DNA from: Aureobasidium sp. EXF-3400
Taxonomy: Eukaryota > Ascomycota > Dothideomycetes > Dothideales > Saccotheciaceae
Length of the DNA stretch: 64,000 nt
Reading direction: 5' to 3'
Assembly (NCBI GenBank): GCA_024195585.1
Contig: SWBL01000163.1
Location: forward strand, 1-64,000
The notes beneath the pieces are model-generated. The model saw nothing but the letters and a program-made list of their open reading frames with translations, ran no database searches and was not told the origin of the DNA. Of this stretch, positions 20,824 through 31,613 are shown in pieces. Position 1 is the stretch's first letter; each line of letters opens with the position of its first letter. A program made the translations under genes and the position numbers.

Positions 20824-22021
20824 ATGGTATCGCAGGTATTCAATGAAGAACCATGTGCCTAAGAATAACAGGGTCTGACATTTCAAGTCTTCGAGCAAAG
20901 CACCCTCGATCGCGAGTAAGGCTCCCTCCCTCTCAGCTGGTCCTGAGGCTGTGACCGACCCCGCGCCAACTGGACCCATCAAGACTCCCTTGACCGTCGC
21001 TCTGCCCGAATGCAAGCCCACTCCTCCTGCAGCCTTGACTGCTGATCAAGAGACCAAGTATGCTTCGGTACTCTCGACTGTCTCTGCATGGACCACAATC
21101 CCTAGCAGTACTCTTAAAGATGCCACGAACGAGCCTATTACAGACAATGAGCGCATGTGGTTGACCCGCGAGTGTCTCCTTCGTTACCTTCGCGCTACCA
21201 AGTGGGATGTTCCCAGTGCCCTTAAACGTCTGCAAGGAACTCTTTCCTGGAGACGCGAGTATGGTGCTGACACTTTCACCGCCGACTACATTTCCCCTGA
21301 GAACGAGACGGGCAAGCAGGTTATCATCGGCTACGACATCAACGCTCGTCCTTGTCTGTACCTCAATCCTGGCAGACAAAACACAAAGAACAGCGACCGT
21401 CAGATTCACCACCTTTCTTTCATGCTGGATAGAGTCATCGACATGATGGGTCCCGGGCAAGAGACGACTGCCCTCCTCATCAACTTCAAGGGTGCCGCTA
21501 GCGGCAGTACTCCCACCGTTAGTCAAGCTAGACAGGTCCTGAACATCCTACAAAACCACAACCCAGAGAGACTCGGCAGAGCTCTCATCTCACAGTGTAA
21601 GCCGAGCCATATGTTCGTGCATACACATCGCTAATCCGCTGTAGTACCTTGGTACGTCAGCACCTTTTTCAAGCTCATCTCGCCATTTATCGACCCCGTC
21701 ACCAAAGAGAAGATGAAGTTCAACGAGGATCTCAAGAAGTACGTCCCTACACAACAGCTCTGGAAGGATTACGGCGGCGAATTGAACTTCGACTACGACC
21801 ACAATGCGTACTGGCCTGCCTTGAACAAAGAATGCGACAGACGCCGGGAAGCATACAAGCAGCGCTGGGTTGACGCTGGCAAGAAGATCGGCGAGTACGA
21901 AGACTACCTCCGCGGAGGTGAGCAGAAGTGCCTCCGTGACCTCTCAGGCGGTGTAGAGAAGGAGAGTGCGGGTGTGAAGGTCACGGATGAGACTCCCGAC
22001 ATCGCCAGTCTGAAGGTCTAA
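20824..22021 (+). CDS. Sec14-like CRAL-TRIO lipid-transfer protein
   Basis: Proposed exons 20824-20835, 20888-21596 and 21645-22021 give 365 aa. No in-frame ATG lies in the long exon upstream of the conserved region. The nearest solution is a four-codon first exon (MVSQ) ending CAG|gtattc and joining at ttcaag|TCT with a ctgac branch site. This start is less certain than the rest. The CRAL-TRIO-N helix bundle (LRYLRATKWDVPSALKRL) is followed by the lipid-binding domain (DINARPCLYLNPGRQ, LLINFKG, LPWYVSTFFKLISPFIDPVT). The intron 21597-21644 splits the LPWY motif codon. The closest functional group is the Pdr16/Sfh phosphatidylinositol-transfer type; the ligand cannot be assigned from sequence. 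Confidence 0.85.
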
Positions 22022-23240
22022 GGCAAGATACCGAGTCTGGCTTTGCTGGCAGAGCCTTTTTTTCGAACTCTTAGAGCAGCATTTGGGCAGGCGTTTATTT
22101 GTTTTCAAGAATGTTCCTTCTACGGCGAAGGTTCATCAAAAGCGACCACAGCGCGTCACAGGAAGATAGAAGCATAAAAGGTCCGCGGCTGAGAATACTT
22201 GAAATACATCCTACTGTTTCAGGCAACCAGGTTTCACTCCCATAGATTTTGCACGGGCGTACATCGATCAGAGAGTGAAGGCCAACAGTTGGACAAAAGT
22301 GTCGTCTGCAACGTTCAAGATAGCGGCCCAAATCAGGAGGCGGCGTCGGTTGAGGTAGAGACCCCTATAACAAAAAAAAAATAGGGTTTACGATGACCGC
22401 TCTGGGGCATTGTGCGGGATGTTGGTCCTTTAGCCCCACCAAAGTTGCGGACAAGTAAAAGCCAAAACCAAGTATAAGAAAAGACCAAGCATCATCACCA
22501 AGCGATACGTTACCGAGAGCCGAGTAGCATCTTCACCGCATGTCATGCAATATCGACGGGAATAAATTAGAATGACTCTCAACCAAGTATCAGCAAGGCA
22601 ATGACGCCGAAATTGATGAAGGGAATTGTGTTGATTCTCTGCCAAGAAGGACATTTGCGTCTGAGGCGCGCTTGTTGTGGGGTTTCCTGGTAGAGCGAGG
22701 GCCAAACGTCGTCATTATTCTGCCCGTTTTTCGCCGCTTGTTTGGTATTTCTCTAGACAGCCTCATTGACTCAATCCTGATGTAAACTCCTGCCGCAGTC
22801 GCAGGACCTCTCGCTGGGAGAACAAGAGCGACGCAAACCCACAGCTGAAGGATTGGACTCTCCAGCAGATTCAGACGAGCACAATCACGCCTCGATCTTG
22901 AATCTTACCACCAACGTGCTTGCTTGGCTTCATACCCGCCAAGGTCGGGAAAGAGTCAGCGACAAGACTTTCGTTCTTGGTCAACAGATCCTGGATCTCG
23001 CTTCTTCGGTCTTCCGAACCACTTGCCTTCGTTTCGTTCGTACGCTTCCCTCGTATCCAGGTCGACAAAACAACCCCGAAAACCTCACCGTAGCTTTTGG
23101 GAGCGGCGACTGGGCGCAACCGACGACCGCATGCACCTGTTGACATCAATCCTGGCTCCCGACCTCGACAACCACGACACGAGACCCTAATTCCACCATC
23201 GTTTCATTACCACTACCTACCACATACTCATTCTGCCACT
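22022..23240. other. Intergenic region upstream of the antiporter
   Basis: 1.2 kb without a supported gene. A frame on the minus strand (about 22579-22755) encodes a basic stretch ending in a hydrophobic tail, but it lacks an ATG and is only noted as rejected. The last ~200 bp are pyrimidine-rich, like the 5' UTR of the antiporter gene. Confidence 0.5.
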
Positions 23241-26200
23241 ATGGCTTGGGAACATCTGAGCATCGACAAGCCGCACCTGGTTTACATCATCCTCGGCGGC
23301 TTTACCAGTCTGTTCATGTTATGCTCGTCCCTCATTAAAGAAAAACTATACATCGGCGAGGCCACCGTCGCCACTATCTGTGGTATCATCTTCGGTCCAC
23401 ATGCAGCCAACCTCATCGACCCCAGCACATGGGGAAACGAGGACCGTATCACTCTAGAGTTCGCCCGTATCGTTCTGGTCGTTCAATGTTTCGCCGTGGG
23501 TGTCGAACTGCCAAAGTTTTATATGGAGCGTCATTGGCGATCCGTTACCCTTCTCCTCATCCCTGTCATGACATTCGGATGGCTAGTTACCAGTCTGTTC
23601 ATCTGGGCCCTCGTCCCGCCGCTCAACTGGCTCGATAGTCTCTGCTGTGCTGCTTGTGTTACTGCTACTGATCCTGTTCTTGCTTCTTCCGTTGTTGGTA
23701 AAGGCAAGTTCGCCCAGAGAGTACCCAAGCATTTGAGAGATTTGCTATCTGCTGAATCCGGTTGCAACGACGGTATGGCCTTCCCATTCATCTACTTGGC
23801 TATCTACATCATCCGCTACCACCATCATCCCAACGAGGTTGCTCTTGAATGGTTCTGCGTTTCGATTCTGTACGAGTGTGTATTCGGCGCTATTTACGGT
23901 GTCATCATTGGGTACATTGCTCGCCATGCCGTCAGATATGCACACGAACATAATTTGATCGACCGTGAATCTTTCCTGGTCTTCTACTTCGTCCTGGCTC
24001 TGTTCTGTGCTGGTTCAGGATCCATCTTGGGAGTCGATGATCTGCTCGTTGGCTTTGCGTGCGGAGTTGGATTCAGTAACGATGGTTGGTTTACGGAGAA
24101 GACTGAGGAATCTCACGTTTCCAACGTTATTGACTTGCTCATTAACTTGGCCTTCTTCGTTTACTTTGGCACCATCATCCCCTGGGCCCAATTCAACTCC
24201 TCGGTCATTGGTCTAAGTGCATGGAGATTGGTTGTCATTGCAATCTTGGTGTTGCTGTTCCGTCGTATACCGATCATGCTTGCGCTGAAGCCTATCATAC
24301 CCGATATCAAGACTTGGAGAGAGGCGCTTTTCGCTGGACACTTTGGTCCCATCGGTGTTGGTGCCATCTTTGTCGCCATCCTTGCTAGAGCCGAGCTCGA
24401 AACTGAGACCACCACGCCACTTGGAGAGTTGCCCGAGCCTGGATTCGAACACCTGAACATCATTGAACTCATTTGGCCCATTACAACCTTCCTGGTCATT
24501 ACCTCGATTTTGGTTCACGGATCCTCGATTGCTGTCTTCACCCTTGGAAAGCACATCAACACTCTCACTCTGACAATGTCTTACACTCAAGGTAACGACC
24601 CGTCGTGGATGGACAGACTTCCCCGTATCCAGTCGCGCTCCAAAACATCCATGTCTCAACAAAGACCTGATGACACGGACGATACGCTCGCAGAGAAGGG
24701 CGAATATGGTGTCTTCCCTCCGAACTTCCTCCGTCGCCAACGTGAAGATGATACTCCCGATCGTCCCTCGAGCAGACGTAGGTCGCGAAAGTCTCAGTAC
24801 GGCGCTGGTGGCCCTATCAGTGAATCAGCTATTAGACCTCAACGCAGCGAAAGCGAGAAGCTCGAGGAGTCCACCTCTCGTAGTGAGTCTGACGCTTCGC
24901 CGAACCATGGACACGGCAAACCACCTTTGGGTCCCGCCAAGCGCGATGATGATGAGCCTGATGAGCCTGGTGAGCCTGAGGGTGAAGTTTATGAAGAGGG
25001 TGGCGAGACTGTCTATGAAGACGAAGAAGGCAATGTCCTCGCTGTCAAAAAGAATCACCCAGGCGACACCGACGAACAAAGAGAAGAACGCGAAAGAAAC
25101 GAACTCAAGAAGTTGATGCACGACCAGGATGTTCATCACGGTGTTGCCCGCAGAAAGGATAATCACGCGGAAGATGACGATGAGGATGGTGCGGTGATGC
25201 ACGAATTCAAGAAGATGGGTGGCGAAGGAATACAAGCAATAGAACATCCTCAAAAGGAATGGCGCAAGAAGATGGCTCATCTCGGTGGACTTCGTAAGAA
25301 GGAGGATCACGGTGACAAGCCAACAGCCAAGAAGCCTGCGCCCAAGCGTGGTCCTGCACGCGCTTACCAATTCGGCAACACCATCATCGTGGAAGATGAA
25401 GATGGCGAGGTCTTGAAGAAGTATGATATTGAGGCTCCGCCCAAGAAATCCAAGCCGGCCAAGGAGGGAGAAGCGGGCACATCGGCTGAGGGCTCCAAGC
25501 ATGCTGGACCTACTAGACGTGGTCTCGCTCGCATGGGAACTGCTTTGAGCATCACAGGGCGCAAGGGCGATGAGATGGAGCAAGGTACTTCCAAGGCCAG
25601 GGAGGAGAAGAGAAGGAAGAAGGCCGAGCAAGAGGCTGAGGATGATGAGCGCCTGCGTTTCACTGTTGGTGCCGGTGGTCAAAGGATGAGCAAAGCCGAG
25701 TTTGTCAGACAAATTTCGAGTCTCAACCCCAGGCAACGTGCTTCGATCGTCGAGGAGAGCGATCTACCCGAAGCTATCAAGAGGGAGGCACGAGAAGGCG
25801 CCAAGAAGGGTAACGAGGATGCGATTCCTTATCGCTTGCAGTCAATGCCCGAGAACAGACCTGTCAGATTGTCTAGCAGAGATGCTGAGACAAGCCTCAC
25901 AGGCGAATCTCCTGCGGTCACTGGTGAATCTGACTTGACAGATAACGCCAAGGTCAAGAGAATGCCGAGTCACGCAGACGCTCCCTCCGGGCCTGAAGGC
26001 CTGACTTTGGTCGACTCGAACGACGAAGTTGTACCTTTCCACGATGTGACTGGCGATCTTCGCAGATCAAGCGGTGCTGGTGAAACACCAGCCGAGAAGC
26101 GACGCAGAGAAGCACGCGAGCGTGCAGAACAATCACGCCGGGATGCGATCGAAGAGGACAGTGAAGACGATGGCACTGCCAGGATCCCACCTGCTCGCCC

Positions 26201-26597
26201 ACAAGAGCGTCGCTATCCGTCCGATGTCGAGACCGAAACTGCCGCCGAACGCCGCCGCAGAGAAGGAGCACTTGCAAGAGGCGTGGACAATGACCCACAA
26301 GCTGATTACTTCAGCAGCCGTGCCCGCGACGTTCGACTTGCGAGCGGTAGCGCACGCCCTGCCAAATCTCGCTTAGACTCGGATACTGAAGGTGAGACGG
26401 CTGCAGAGCGCAGACGCAGAGAAGGTGCTCTTGGTATCACTCAAGAGGATGAGAGTGACAGCGAGGATGAAGACAATGCACCTCGTCAACCACCAACAAA
26501 CATCAGATTCGCCGAACCACAGAGGCCTCAGCAAGCTGCCACATCTACTACCCACCGGACCAGTCGTCTGCGTTGGGGCAAGAACAGGAAGGACTAA
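23241..26597 (+). CDS. Plasma-membrane Na+(K+)/H+ antiporter, Nha1/Sod2 family
   Basis: Single exon, 1,118 aa; I chose the ATG at 23241 because it begins the conserved MAWEHLSIDKPH N-terminus. Upstream in-frame codons (from 23097) are Pro/His-rich and look like 5' UTR. Residues ~10-440 form about twelve membrane segments. Key residues of the CPA1 family are present: TDP (Asp144 in TATDPVLASS) and the ND pair in AESGCNDGMAF (Asn176, Asp177). The very long hydrophilic tail (~670 residues) is rich in Glu/Lys/Arg. It contains a repeated motif ETxAE(R/K)RRRE three times (near 26083, 26233 and 26392). Antiporters of this group export Na+/K+ in exchange for protons, and long tails are typical of fungal Nha1, where they affect regulation. 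Confidence 0.92.
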   Translation: MAWEHLSIDKPHLVYIILGGFTSLFMLCSSLIKEKLYIGEATVATICGIIFGPHAANLIDPSTWGNEDRITLEFARIVLVVQCFAVGVELPKFYMERHWRSVTLLLIPVMTFGWLVTSLFIWALVPPLNWLDSLCCAACVTATDPVLASSVVGKGKFAQRVPKHLRDLLSAESGCNDGMAFPFIYLAIYIIRYHHHPNEVALEWFCVSILYECVFGAIYGVIIGYIARHAVRYAHEHNLIDRESFLVFYFVLALFCAGSGSILGVDDLLVGFACGVGFSNDGWFTEKTEESHVSNVIDLLINLAFFVYFGTIIPWAQFNSSVIGLSAWRLVVIAILVLLFRRIPIMLALKPIIPDIKTWREALFAGHFGPIGVGAIFVAILARAELETETTTPLGELPEPGFEHLNIIELIWPITTFLVITSILVHGSSIAVFTLGKHINTLTLTMSYTQGNDPSWMDRLPRIQSRSKTSMSQQRPDDTDDTLAEKGEYGVFPPNFLRRQREDDTPDRPSSRRRSRKSQYGAGGPISESAIRPQRSESEKLEESTSRSESDASPNHGHGKPPLGPAKRDDDEPDEPGEPEGEVYEEGGETVYEDEEGNVLAVKKNHPGDTDEQREERERNELKKLMHDQDVHHGVARRKDNHAEDDDEDGAVMHEFKKMGGEGIQAIEHPQKEWRKKMAHLGGLRKKEDHGDKPTAKKPAPKRGPARAYQFGNTIIVEDEDGEVLKKYDIEAPPKKSKPAKEGEAGTSAEGSKHAGPTRRGLARMGTALSITGRKGDEMEQGTSKAREEKRRKKAEQEAEDDERLRFTVGAGGQRMSKAEFVRQISSLNPRQRASIVEESDLPEAIKREAREGAKKGNEDAIPYRLQSMPENRPVRLSSRDAETSLTGESPAVTGESDLTDNAKVKRMPSHADAPSGPEGLTLVDSNDEVVPFHDVTGDLRRSSGAGETPAEKRRREARERAEQSRRDAIEEDSEDDGTARIPPARPQERRYPSDVETETAAERRRREGALARGVDNDPQADYFSSRARDVRLASGSARPAKSRLDSDTEGETAAERRRREGALGITQEDESDSEDEDNAPRQPPTNIRFAEPQRPQQAATSTTHRTSRLRWGKNRKD

Positions 26598-27182
26598 AAC
26601 AGGAAATGATGAAGAACAATAGGTGGTATGTAAATAGCATCAAAAAGGGTATATGGGCATATGCATATAGGGACACGTGGAGTCGTTCTTTCTTGCAAGG
26701 GAGGTCTGTACATATGTTTACCTTTTCCCTTTTTGCGATGTTAATGGTGGTTGTTTTTTGCGGGTTATTCGATTTTTTTGGTCAAAGTCAGCGAGGCGTA
26801 CCGGGCTTGTGGTCGTTTACTTTGCATGATTCTCTTATAGACAGATTCTTTCATATCATGTCATGTCCTCGCTTCTATACCACATGTCTACGCGTTGATC
26901 CTGACCATCCTCGTGTCGGATTGCGTTCTTAGAAAGTCGAACGATAATGCCCAAGATGGGAGTGATGGACGATGGCGGATCCGACGAGATCCCATGGGCC
27001 TCGGCTCTTTTTGACACTTGCCCTCCGCAATCCGCAACAACCCAGATTCGCGGTCTACAACCTGCACCTTCCTCGTTTCTTTACTCGTCATTTTCTTGCT
27101 TCGTACCAATCTCCAGAGATCTTATTCTGCTTGCTACAAGTCACATCGGCGTATAATCTACCAATTTATCAATCTCGCAAAA
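26598..27182. other. Intergenic / UTR region
   Basis: 585 bp between the antiporter stop and the thioesterase start. T-rich 3'-UTR-like sequence comes first, then a mixed region with an ACGCGT at about 26889. No gene seen. Confidence 0.5.
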
Positions 27183-27962
27183 ATGCCATCACAGACACCG
27201 GAAGAGATGTTTGCCGATAAGAGCTATGATGGCTGGGAAGAATTGTCACCGCGCCAGAAAGTGGAACGTATGTTTTCGATACATAAAAGCGGTCATGAAG
27301 AAGGTGAAGATGTGAGTTTTACTGTTTCCATCTCTGTCTTTTATGTCCAGCCAAGTGTGAGAGAAAGACACAACTACCCAGTGTGTGGATACGAGTATCG
27401 CTCAAGAGAAGCAACAAAACCACTGTTCTTTTATACCTGTTTTCCCAACCCCTCAAGACAGAACCAATACAGTTGTAAAGTTTCATGTTTTGGAATATGT
27501 AGAAAACTAATCTCTTACTCTACTTTTTTCCAGCGCTTCAGTTCAAACCTCTACAAAGGCCTCCACCTCGTCTCCGTTAGCACACCAACACCCACAACCT
27601 CCCTCGTAACCTTCAAATACACACTTCCAGACTACTACTCCAACCCGCTCGGAAACCTGCACGGAGCAGCCCACGCCTTGATCTACGATAACTGCACCAC
27701 ACTAGCTCTAGCCGCTGTTTCTTCGCGCGGGTTTTGGATGTTGGGGGGTGTGAGTAGGGTCTTGGATGTCAAGTACGTGAGAGGATTGAGGGTGGGTGAG
27801 GAAGTGACGGTCGAGTGTGAGGTTGTGCATGTGGGCAGGCAGAGTGCGGCGATTAGGGGCGTGATTAGGGATGGGAGGGGCAGGGTGTGCAGTACGTGTG
27901 AGCATGACAAGACGAATATCGACCCCCCTGTGGAAAGCAAGAAGGTCAAGGCCAAGTTGTGA
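27183..27962 (+). CDS. Hotdog-fold thioesterase (ACOT13/PaaI-like)
   Basis: Two exons, 27183-27311 and 27534-27962, give 185 aa. The 222-nt intron is about four times the usual length here and ends in a strong pyrimidine tract (tacttttttccag). The signature NLHGAAHALIYDNCTTLAL corresponds to the catalytic helix and HGG-like turn of 4HBT-superfamily thioesterases, followed by the strand VSRVLDVKYVRGLRVGEEV. The N-terminal 43 residues are charged (EEMFADKSYDGWEELSPRQK), not a clear mitochondrial presequence. It probably hydrolyses acyl-CoA thioesters. It converges on POL12, with only ~70 bp between the stops. Confidence 0.82.
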   Translation: MPSQTPEEMFADKSYDGWEELSPRQKVERMFSIHKSGHEEGEDVSFTVSISVFYVQPSVRERHNYPVCGYEYRSREATKPLFFYTCFPNPSRQNQYSCKVSCFGICRKLISYSTFFQRFSSNLYKGLHLVSVSTPTPTTSLVTFKYTLPDYYSNPLGNLHGAAHALIYDNCTTLALAAVSSRGFWMLGGVSRVLDVKYVRGLRVGEEVTVECEVVHVGRQSAAIRGVIRDGRGRVCSTCEHDKTNIDPPVESKKVKAKL

Positions 27963-28030
27963 GGTGTTGGAAACTCGGGAGTAGGAACGAGTGCATGTTT
28001 CTAGTAGAAAGTCTTGTTTTTGGCTTCTTC

Positions 28031-30073
28031 TTATATCCTGACAATATCGCAACGAGCCCTGTTGAACAATTGATGATCAACATCCTCATCTTTTTCCCTC
28101 TCATCCTCGGTCAATTCCCTAGGTCCAACTATCAATCTCGCATATGTACCCGCACCTCTCTTCTTACTCGCTTGCCCAGGGTTGATCACAAGCACACCAT
28201 CCACAACCTTGACAAACGGCGTCAACACACTCGGCAAGATCAACAAATCCGGACTGACGGTCAATATCTCGCCCAACTTCATGTATGCAACATCCAAACT
28301 AGCTCCCACAGTCAAAGCCTTCTCGTCTCTGGGTAGCGGGGGGAAAACTGGGAAGTAGTGACGCTGGGTAAGCAGATTTCGGGCCAGGGATGCCAGGGCA
28401 TCGCTGTTCAGACCGCTGACGACGCGTTGTCTTTGCATCTCGAAAAGGACATCTTGACTGCTGATTGCGGTCATGAAATCGTTGCAAGACACCGTCATTG
28501 GGTTTGTGACACAGGTTGCTTGCTTGGGTAGGCCGAGTTCTTTGCGGGCCAGACGATCCTGTGGCCAACTGATGTGTTTTGATACAGCGTCGCGAACCGA
28601 TGGTACTAGGATGATTGTGATGCTAGGTAATGTTTGGGCGAGGCGGGAGAGTGGTTGTGAGACAAGAAGGCGGAAGACGTCTGTTAGAGTGGCAGAAGAA
28701 GGGTCGACCTTGGTATCAGCAGGCAGCGAGAAATCACCACTGGCAACCTTGGGGTGCTCGATGTCGACAAAGGGGCCACTGAGGATGAGAAGATCGGCCT
28801 TGGTTTCTGCGGCTTGCGAGCAGAGTTCGTGTAAGCTGTCGAAGGACAAATCGCTGTCTGTAGTGTAAGGTCCGGCGCCAACAATGATGTTCAGAGGGCG
28901 CGTCTCTGTACCATCGTCACTTTGCAGACGTTCGTTGTGTACATCGATACTCGTGGGCGCTGTGGCAGGAGGCTGAAGAGATGGTACAGCCAGAACCTCG
29001 GTGACACTGAAATACTCTCCTGAGGGGTTGTTGCCACGAAGAGCAACAATCTTGCCAGGGAAGAAGTCGTATCCTCCCTTCTCCATGCGCAGAGGCACAC
29101 GCAAACCAGCGCCCATGCGACGACTGGTTTCCAAGACCATGGAAGCTGCATTCATTCTTCCCTCGCTCGAGTCGGAAGCAATACGTCCGACAGCCACGAT
29201 CTGAGTGGGACTCATAGCGGCGGGATTGCCAAAAGCAGAGTATTCCAGTTGGTGATGTTTCTGTACGATGTCAACAAAGTCGTCGATGCGCTCGTCAAGG
29301 AATTCGGAAGCTTCAGAGAGTTTCATGGCCATTGGTCGGTAGCTGAATTTGGCCATGTCGGTATTGGCTTTTAGCTTGACACGAGCTTCGGCAGGTGGTG
29401 ATGTGGGAGCGGGAGGGATTTCGATGTGGCCGTTGAGTTGTTCGACAATCTGACCAGCATTTTGACGTTCGGCGAAGGGGATGGCTCTGTCTTGGTGTCA
29501 GCTCTGCATGGAGCAGGATTGATGTGGGTTATAGTACCCTGGCTGAGATGGTTCAGCTGTAGCCCCAAGGGTAGGTGTCTTGTCACCTGCTGGAGAACTC
29601 GTGTTGTTGAGTTTTGATGCTTTTGCTGAGGGGGTGCCGAAGTCGTTTCGTCGCTTCATGGGAGGACCTCTGGATGGCGTTCCAGCGACCAGTCCATCTA
29701 GACTATGACATGGTCAGTATCGGGTTTCCTGTGGCCAGATTGGATGGACATACACGCCAAAGACATCGCCAGTATTGGCATTCCTCGGGGTGCCGTTTGT
29801 GCTCCTCTTCTGGGCGCTCTGCATGTGTGCCTTGCCCCTCGACTCTCTCTCCAAGCCATCTTGCAAGTCTTTCTTGAACTCTCTGGCCGTCTTGTAGTTC
29901 ATCTGTGTTTCTGGGCCCATCTTCAAGCTGTACGCTTCCCACTTGAAGAACATTTCCTGAGGGCTGAGCGAATGGATTCGCAAGATTGACTTGAGTTCGC
30001 CCAAGACATCACGTTCGAGATTTGTGTTTGGTACTGCGAAGAGTTCGTTGATCTCGGCTGTCTGGTCCTCCAT
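28031..30073 (-). CDS. POL12: DNA polymerase alpha-primase B subunit (Pol12/POLA2)
   Basis: Exons 30073-29754, 29702-29538 and 29486-28031 give 646 aa. An N-terminal domain (MEDQTAEINELFAV, WEAYSLKMG) leads through a linker with the splice-restored block FGVLDGLVAGTPSRG. Then come the OB-fold and the inactive calcineurin-like phosphoesterase domain (PLNIIVGAGPYTTDSDLSFD, DLLILSGPFVDIEHP, IILVPSVRD). The C-terminus reads VDGVLVINPGQASKKRGAGT. This matches POLA2, the regulatory subunit of the primase complex that starts DNA synthesis in the nucleus. An MluI cell-cycle box lies 73 bp upstream of the ATG. Confidence 0.95.
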
Positions 30074-30594
30074 GATGCGATTAGGTTGTGTGGGTTATAC
30101 AAAATGTTTGGTGGATTCAAGAACATCGGGCGTGTTCGAGGGACGACGCGTCGCACTTTCGGCGCGCCGCGTCGAATCTCATCAGTCCCAGAAAGGTAGT
30201 TGCTTCGAGACCGACCATCACAAAGTTATGCAGCTTCCATGCAGTGTTTATGCTATACAGTGTTTATACAGTTATGGCTGTCAGATACATAATTACCACT
30301 TTTGGGTATATCTTCCGACCGGCAGATCCACCCCGCCTTCTCCACCTCTACATAGACACACCAATTTGAGCTCTCCCACCACTGATGCAGCAACCATCTA
30401 TATTGCGTGCTAGGGTACGGTAGCATGAGCTAGGTAAGTCCATCCATGACCCTGTAAAGACATGTAAGTAGTAAAGAGCAATCACCTCCCCACAATCTTT
30501 CCTTTCGCTCCTTCCCTTGCACATCATCAAACGACTCGACTTTCTTCCAAAATCTCGATATCATCGGCACTAAACAACACCTGATTTTCTAAAC
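30074..30594. promoter_or_regulatory. Divergent promoter region of POL12 and the GFA-type gene
   Basis: 521 bp between the two ATGs. The POL12-proximal end is G/C-rich with the MCB site and a TTTCGGCGCG sequence that resembles an E2F-type site. The other end is A/T- and pyrimidine-rich. Confidence 0.5.
30146..30151. promoter_or_regulatory. MluI cell-cycle box (ACGCGT) upstream of POL12
   Basis: ACGCGT sits inside the longer palindrome CGACGCGTCG (30144-30153), 73 bp from the POL12 ATG. MCB elements bound by MBF drive POL12-class replication genes in yeast, so the location is what known biology predicts. Adjacent TTTCGGCGCG (from 30157) adds an E2F-like match. Confidence 0.6.
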
Positions 30595-31176
30595 ATGTCT
30601 TTCAACCTGCACCCTCTCATTAACGACGGCATCAAAAAGGGCACCGACTCCTTCTCCGGAGGCTCTCTCCACTGCCACTGCAAATCCTCTCCCGTCACCG
30701 TCTCTCTATCCTCGAATGTCGCCCACAACCACGCTTGCGGCTGCTCCAAATGCTGGAAACCCTCTGGCGCAATCTTCAGCATCGTAGCCGTGGTACCCCG
30801 CTCTTCCCTCTCCGTTTCCTCCGGCGCCAGCAAATTGTACATCGTCGACGAGAAAGCAGTTATTCAACGTCACGCCTGCAAGGATTGCGGTGTGCACATG
30901 TTTGGAAGAATCGAAGTTGAGCACGCCTTCCACGGTTTGGACTTTGTCCATGTCGAGTTGAGCGACGACAAAGGTTGGCAAGAGCCCCAGTTTGCCGCCT
31001 TTGTGAGCAGTACCATTGAGCAAGGCTTGATTGCTCCTGACCAGGCAGACAAGGTCAGAGGGCAGTTGAAGGGACTTGGTTTGGAGAGCTACGATGCTCT
31101 GAGTCCTGGTTTGATGGATGCTATCGCCACCTTTGTGGCCAAGAAGAATGGATCGCTGAGGGAGTCGAAGCTGTAG
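30595..31176 (+). CDS. GFA/CENP-V family protein (glutathione-dependent formaldehyde-activating type)
   Basis: Single exon, 193 aa. The zinc-binding Cys pattern is complete: CHC (Cys27, Cys29), CGCSKC (48-53) and CKDCG (95-99). The family-typical [22 protein letters not shown] follows the last Cys pair. The C-terminal extension ([20 protein letters not shown]) is seen in S-(hydroxymethyl)glutathione synthases, which speed condensation of formaldehyde with glutathione. Enzymatic activity of this family is debated, so the reaction is inferred from family only. It is cytosolic by absence of signals and divergent from POL12. Confidence 0.88.
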   Translation: MSFNLHPLINDGIKKGTDSFSGGSLHCHCKSSPVTVSLSSNVAHNHACGCSKCWKPSGAIFSIVAVVPRSSLSVSSGASKLYIVDEKAVIQRHACKDCGVHMFGRIEVEHAFHGLDFVHVELSDDKGWQEPQFAAFVSSTIEQGLIAPDQADKVRGQLKGLGLESYDALSPGLMDAIATFVAKKNGSLRESKL

Positions 31177-31613
31177 AGTGGTCATCATGGCTTGGTCCTG
31201 CTTTGGCTCTTTGGAATAGCCGCAGGTATAATTTGGAAGCAGCCGACTCGTTCGCTCGATTGGAGATAATTTGAAAAGACGTGAAAGGTTTGGTGTATCT
31301 CAATTCCCTGTGTATACCTGTCTTAATAAAGTGCACATCTTCTACCTCAGCGTCCTCGAAATCAATTCTCAGATCTTATCATCAACCACCAGGGGCAAGT
31401 CTATCTGTATGAAGGTCTTACCCTCTGTCTACATTCACCCTGGCGAGCTGTCTAACTAGTTGCATGGCTTTGTTTGTGCACAAGATACACCACAAGCAAT
31501 CCTTGGGACGACAACTGAATGACAGAGGAGACGGGCAAGTGAGTTGTATTGATCCTTGAAAATGTTTCTGCAACGCAACGGAGTCTGTAGCTACCTGACT
31601 GAGATCATAGTTC
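31177..31613. other. Intergenic between convergent genes
   Basis: 437 bp between the GFA-type stop and the stop of the small minus-strand gene. UTR-like; no gene seen. Confidence 0.5.

Noticed and set aside
22579..22755. Minus-strand frame with QQARLRRKCPSWQRIN followed by a hydrophobic end, like a tail-anchored protein
   Set aside because: No ATG and no convincing upstream exon; an open frame of this length is expected by chance in 1.2 kb.
24825..25736. 303-codon Leu-rich minus-strand frame that looks membrane-like
   Set aside because: Antisense of the Glu/Lys-rich antiporter tail, whose reverse complement mimics hydrophobic residues.
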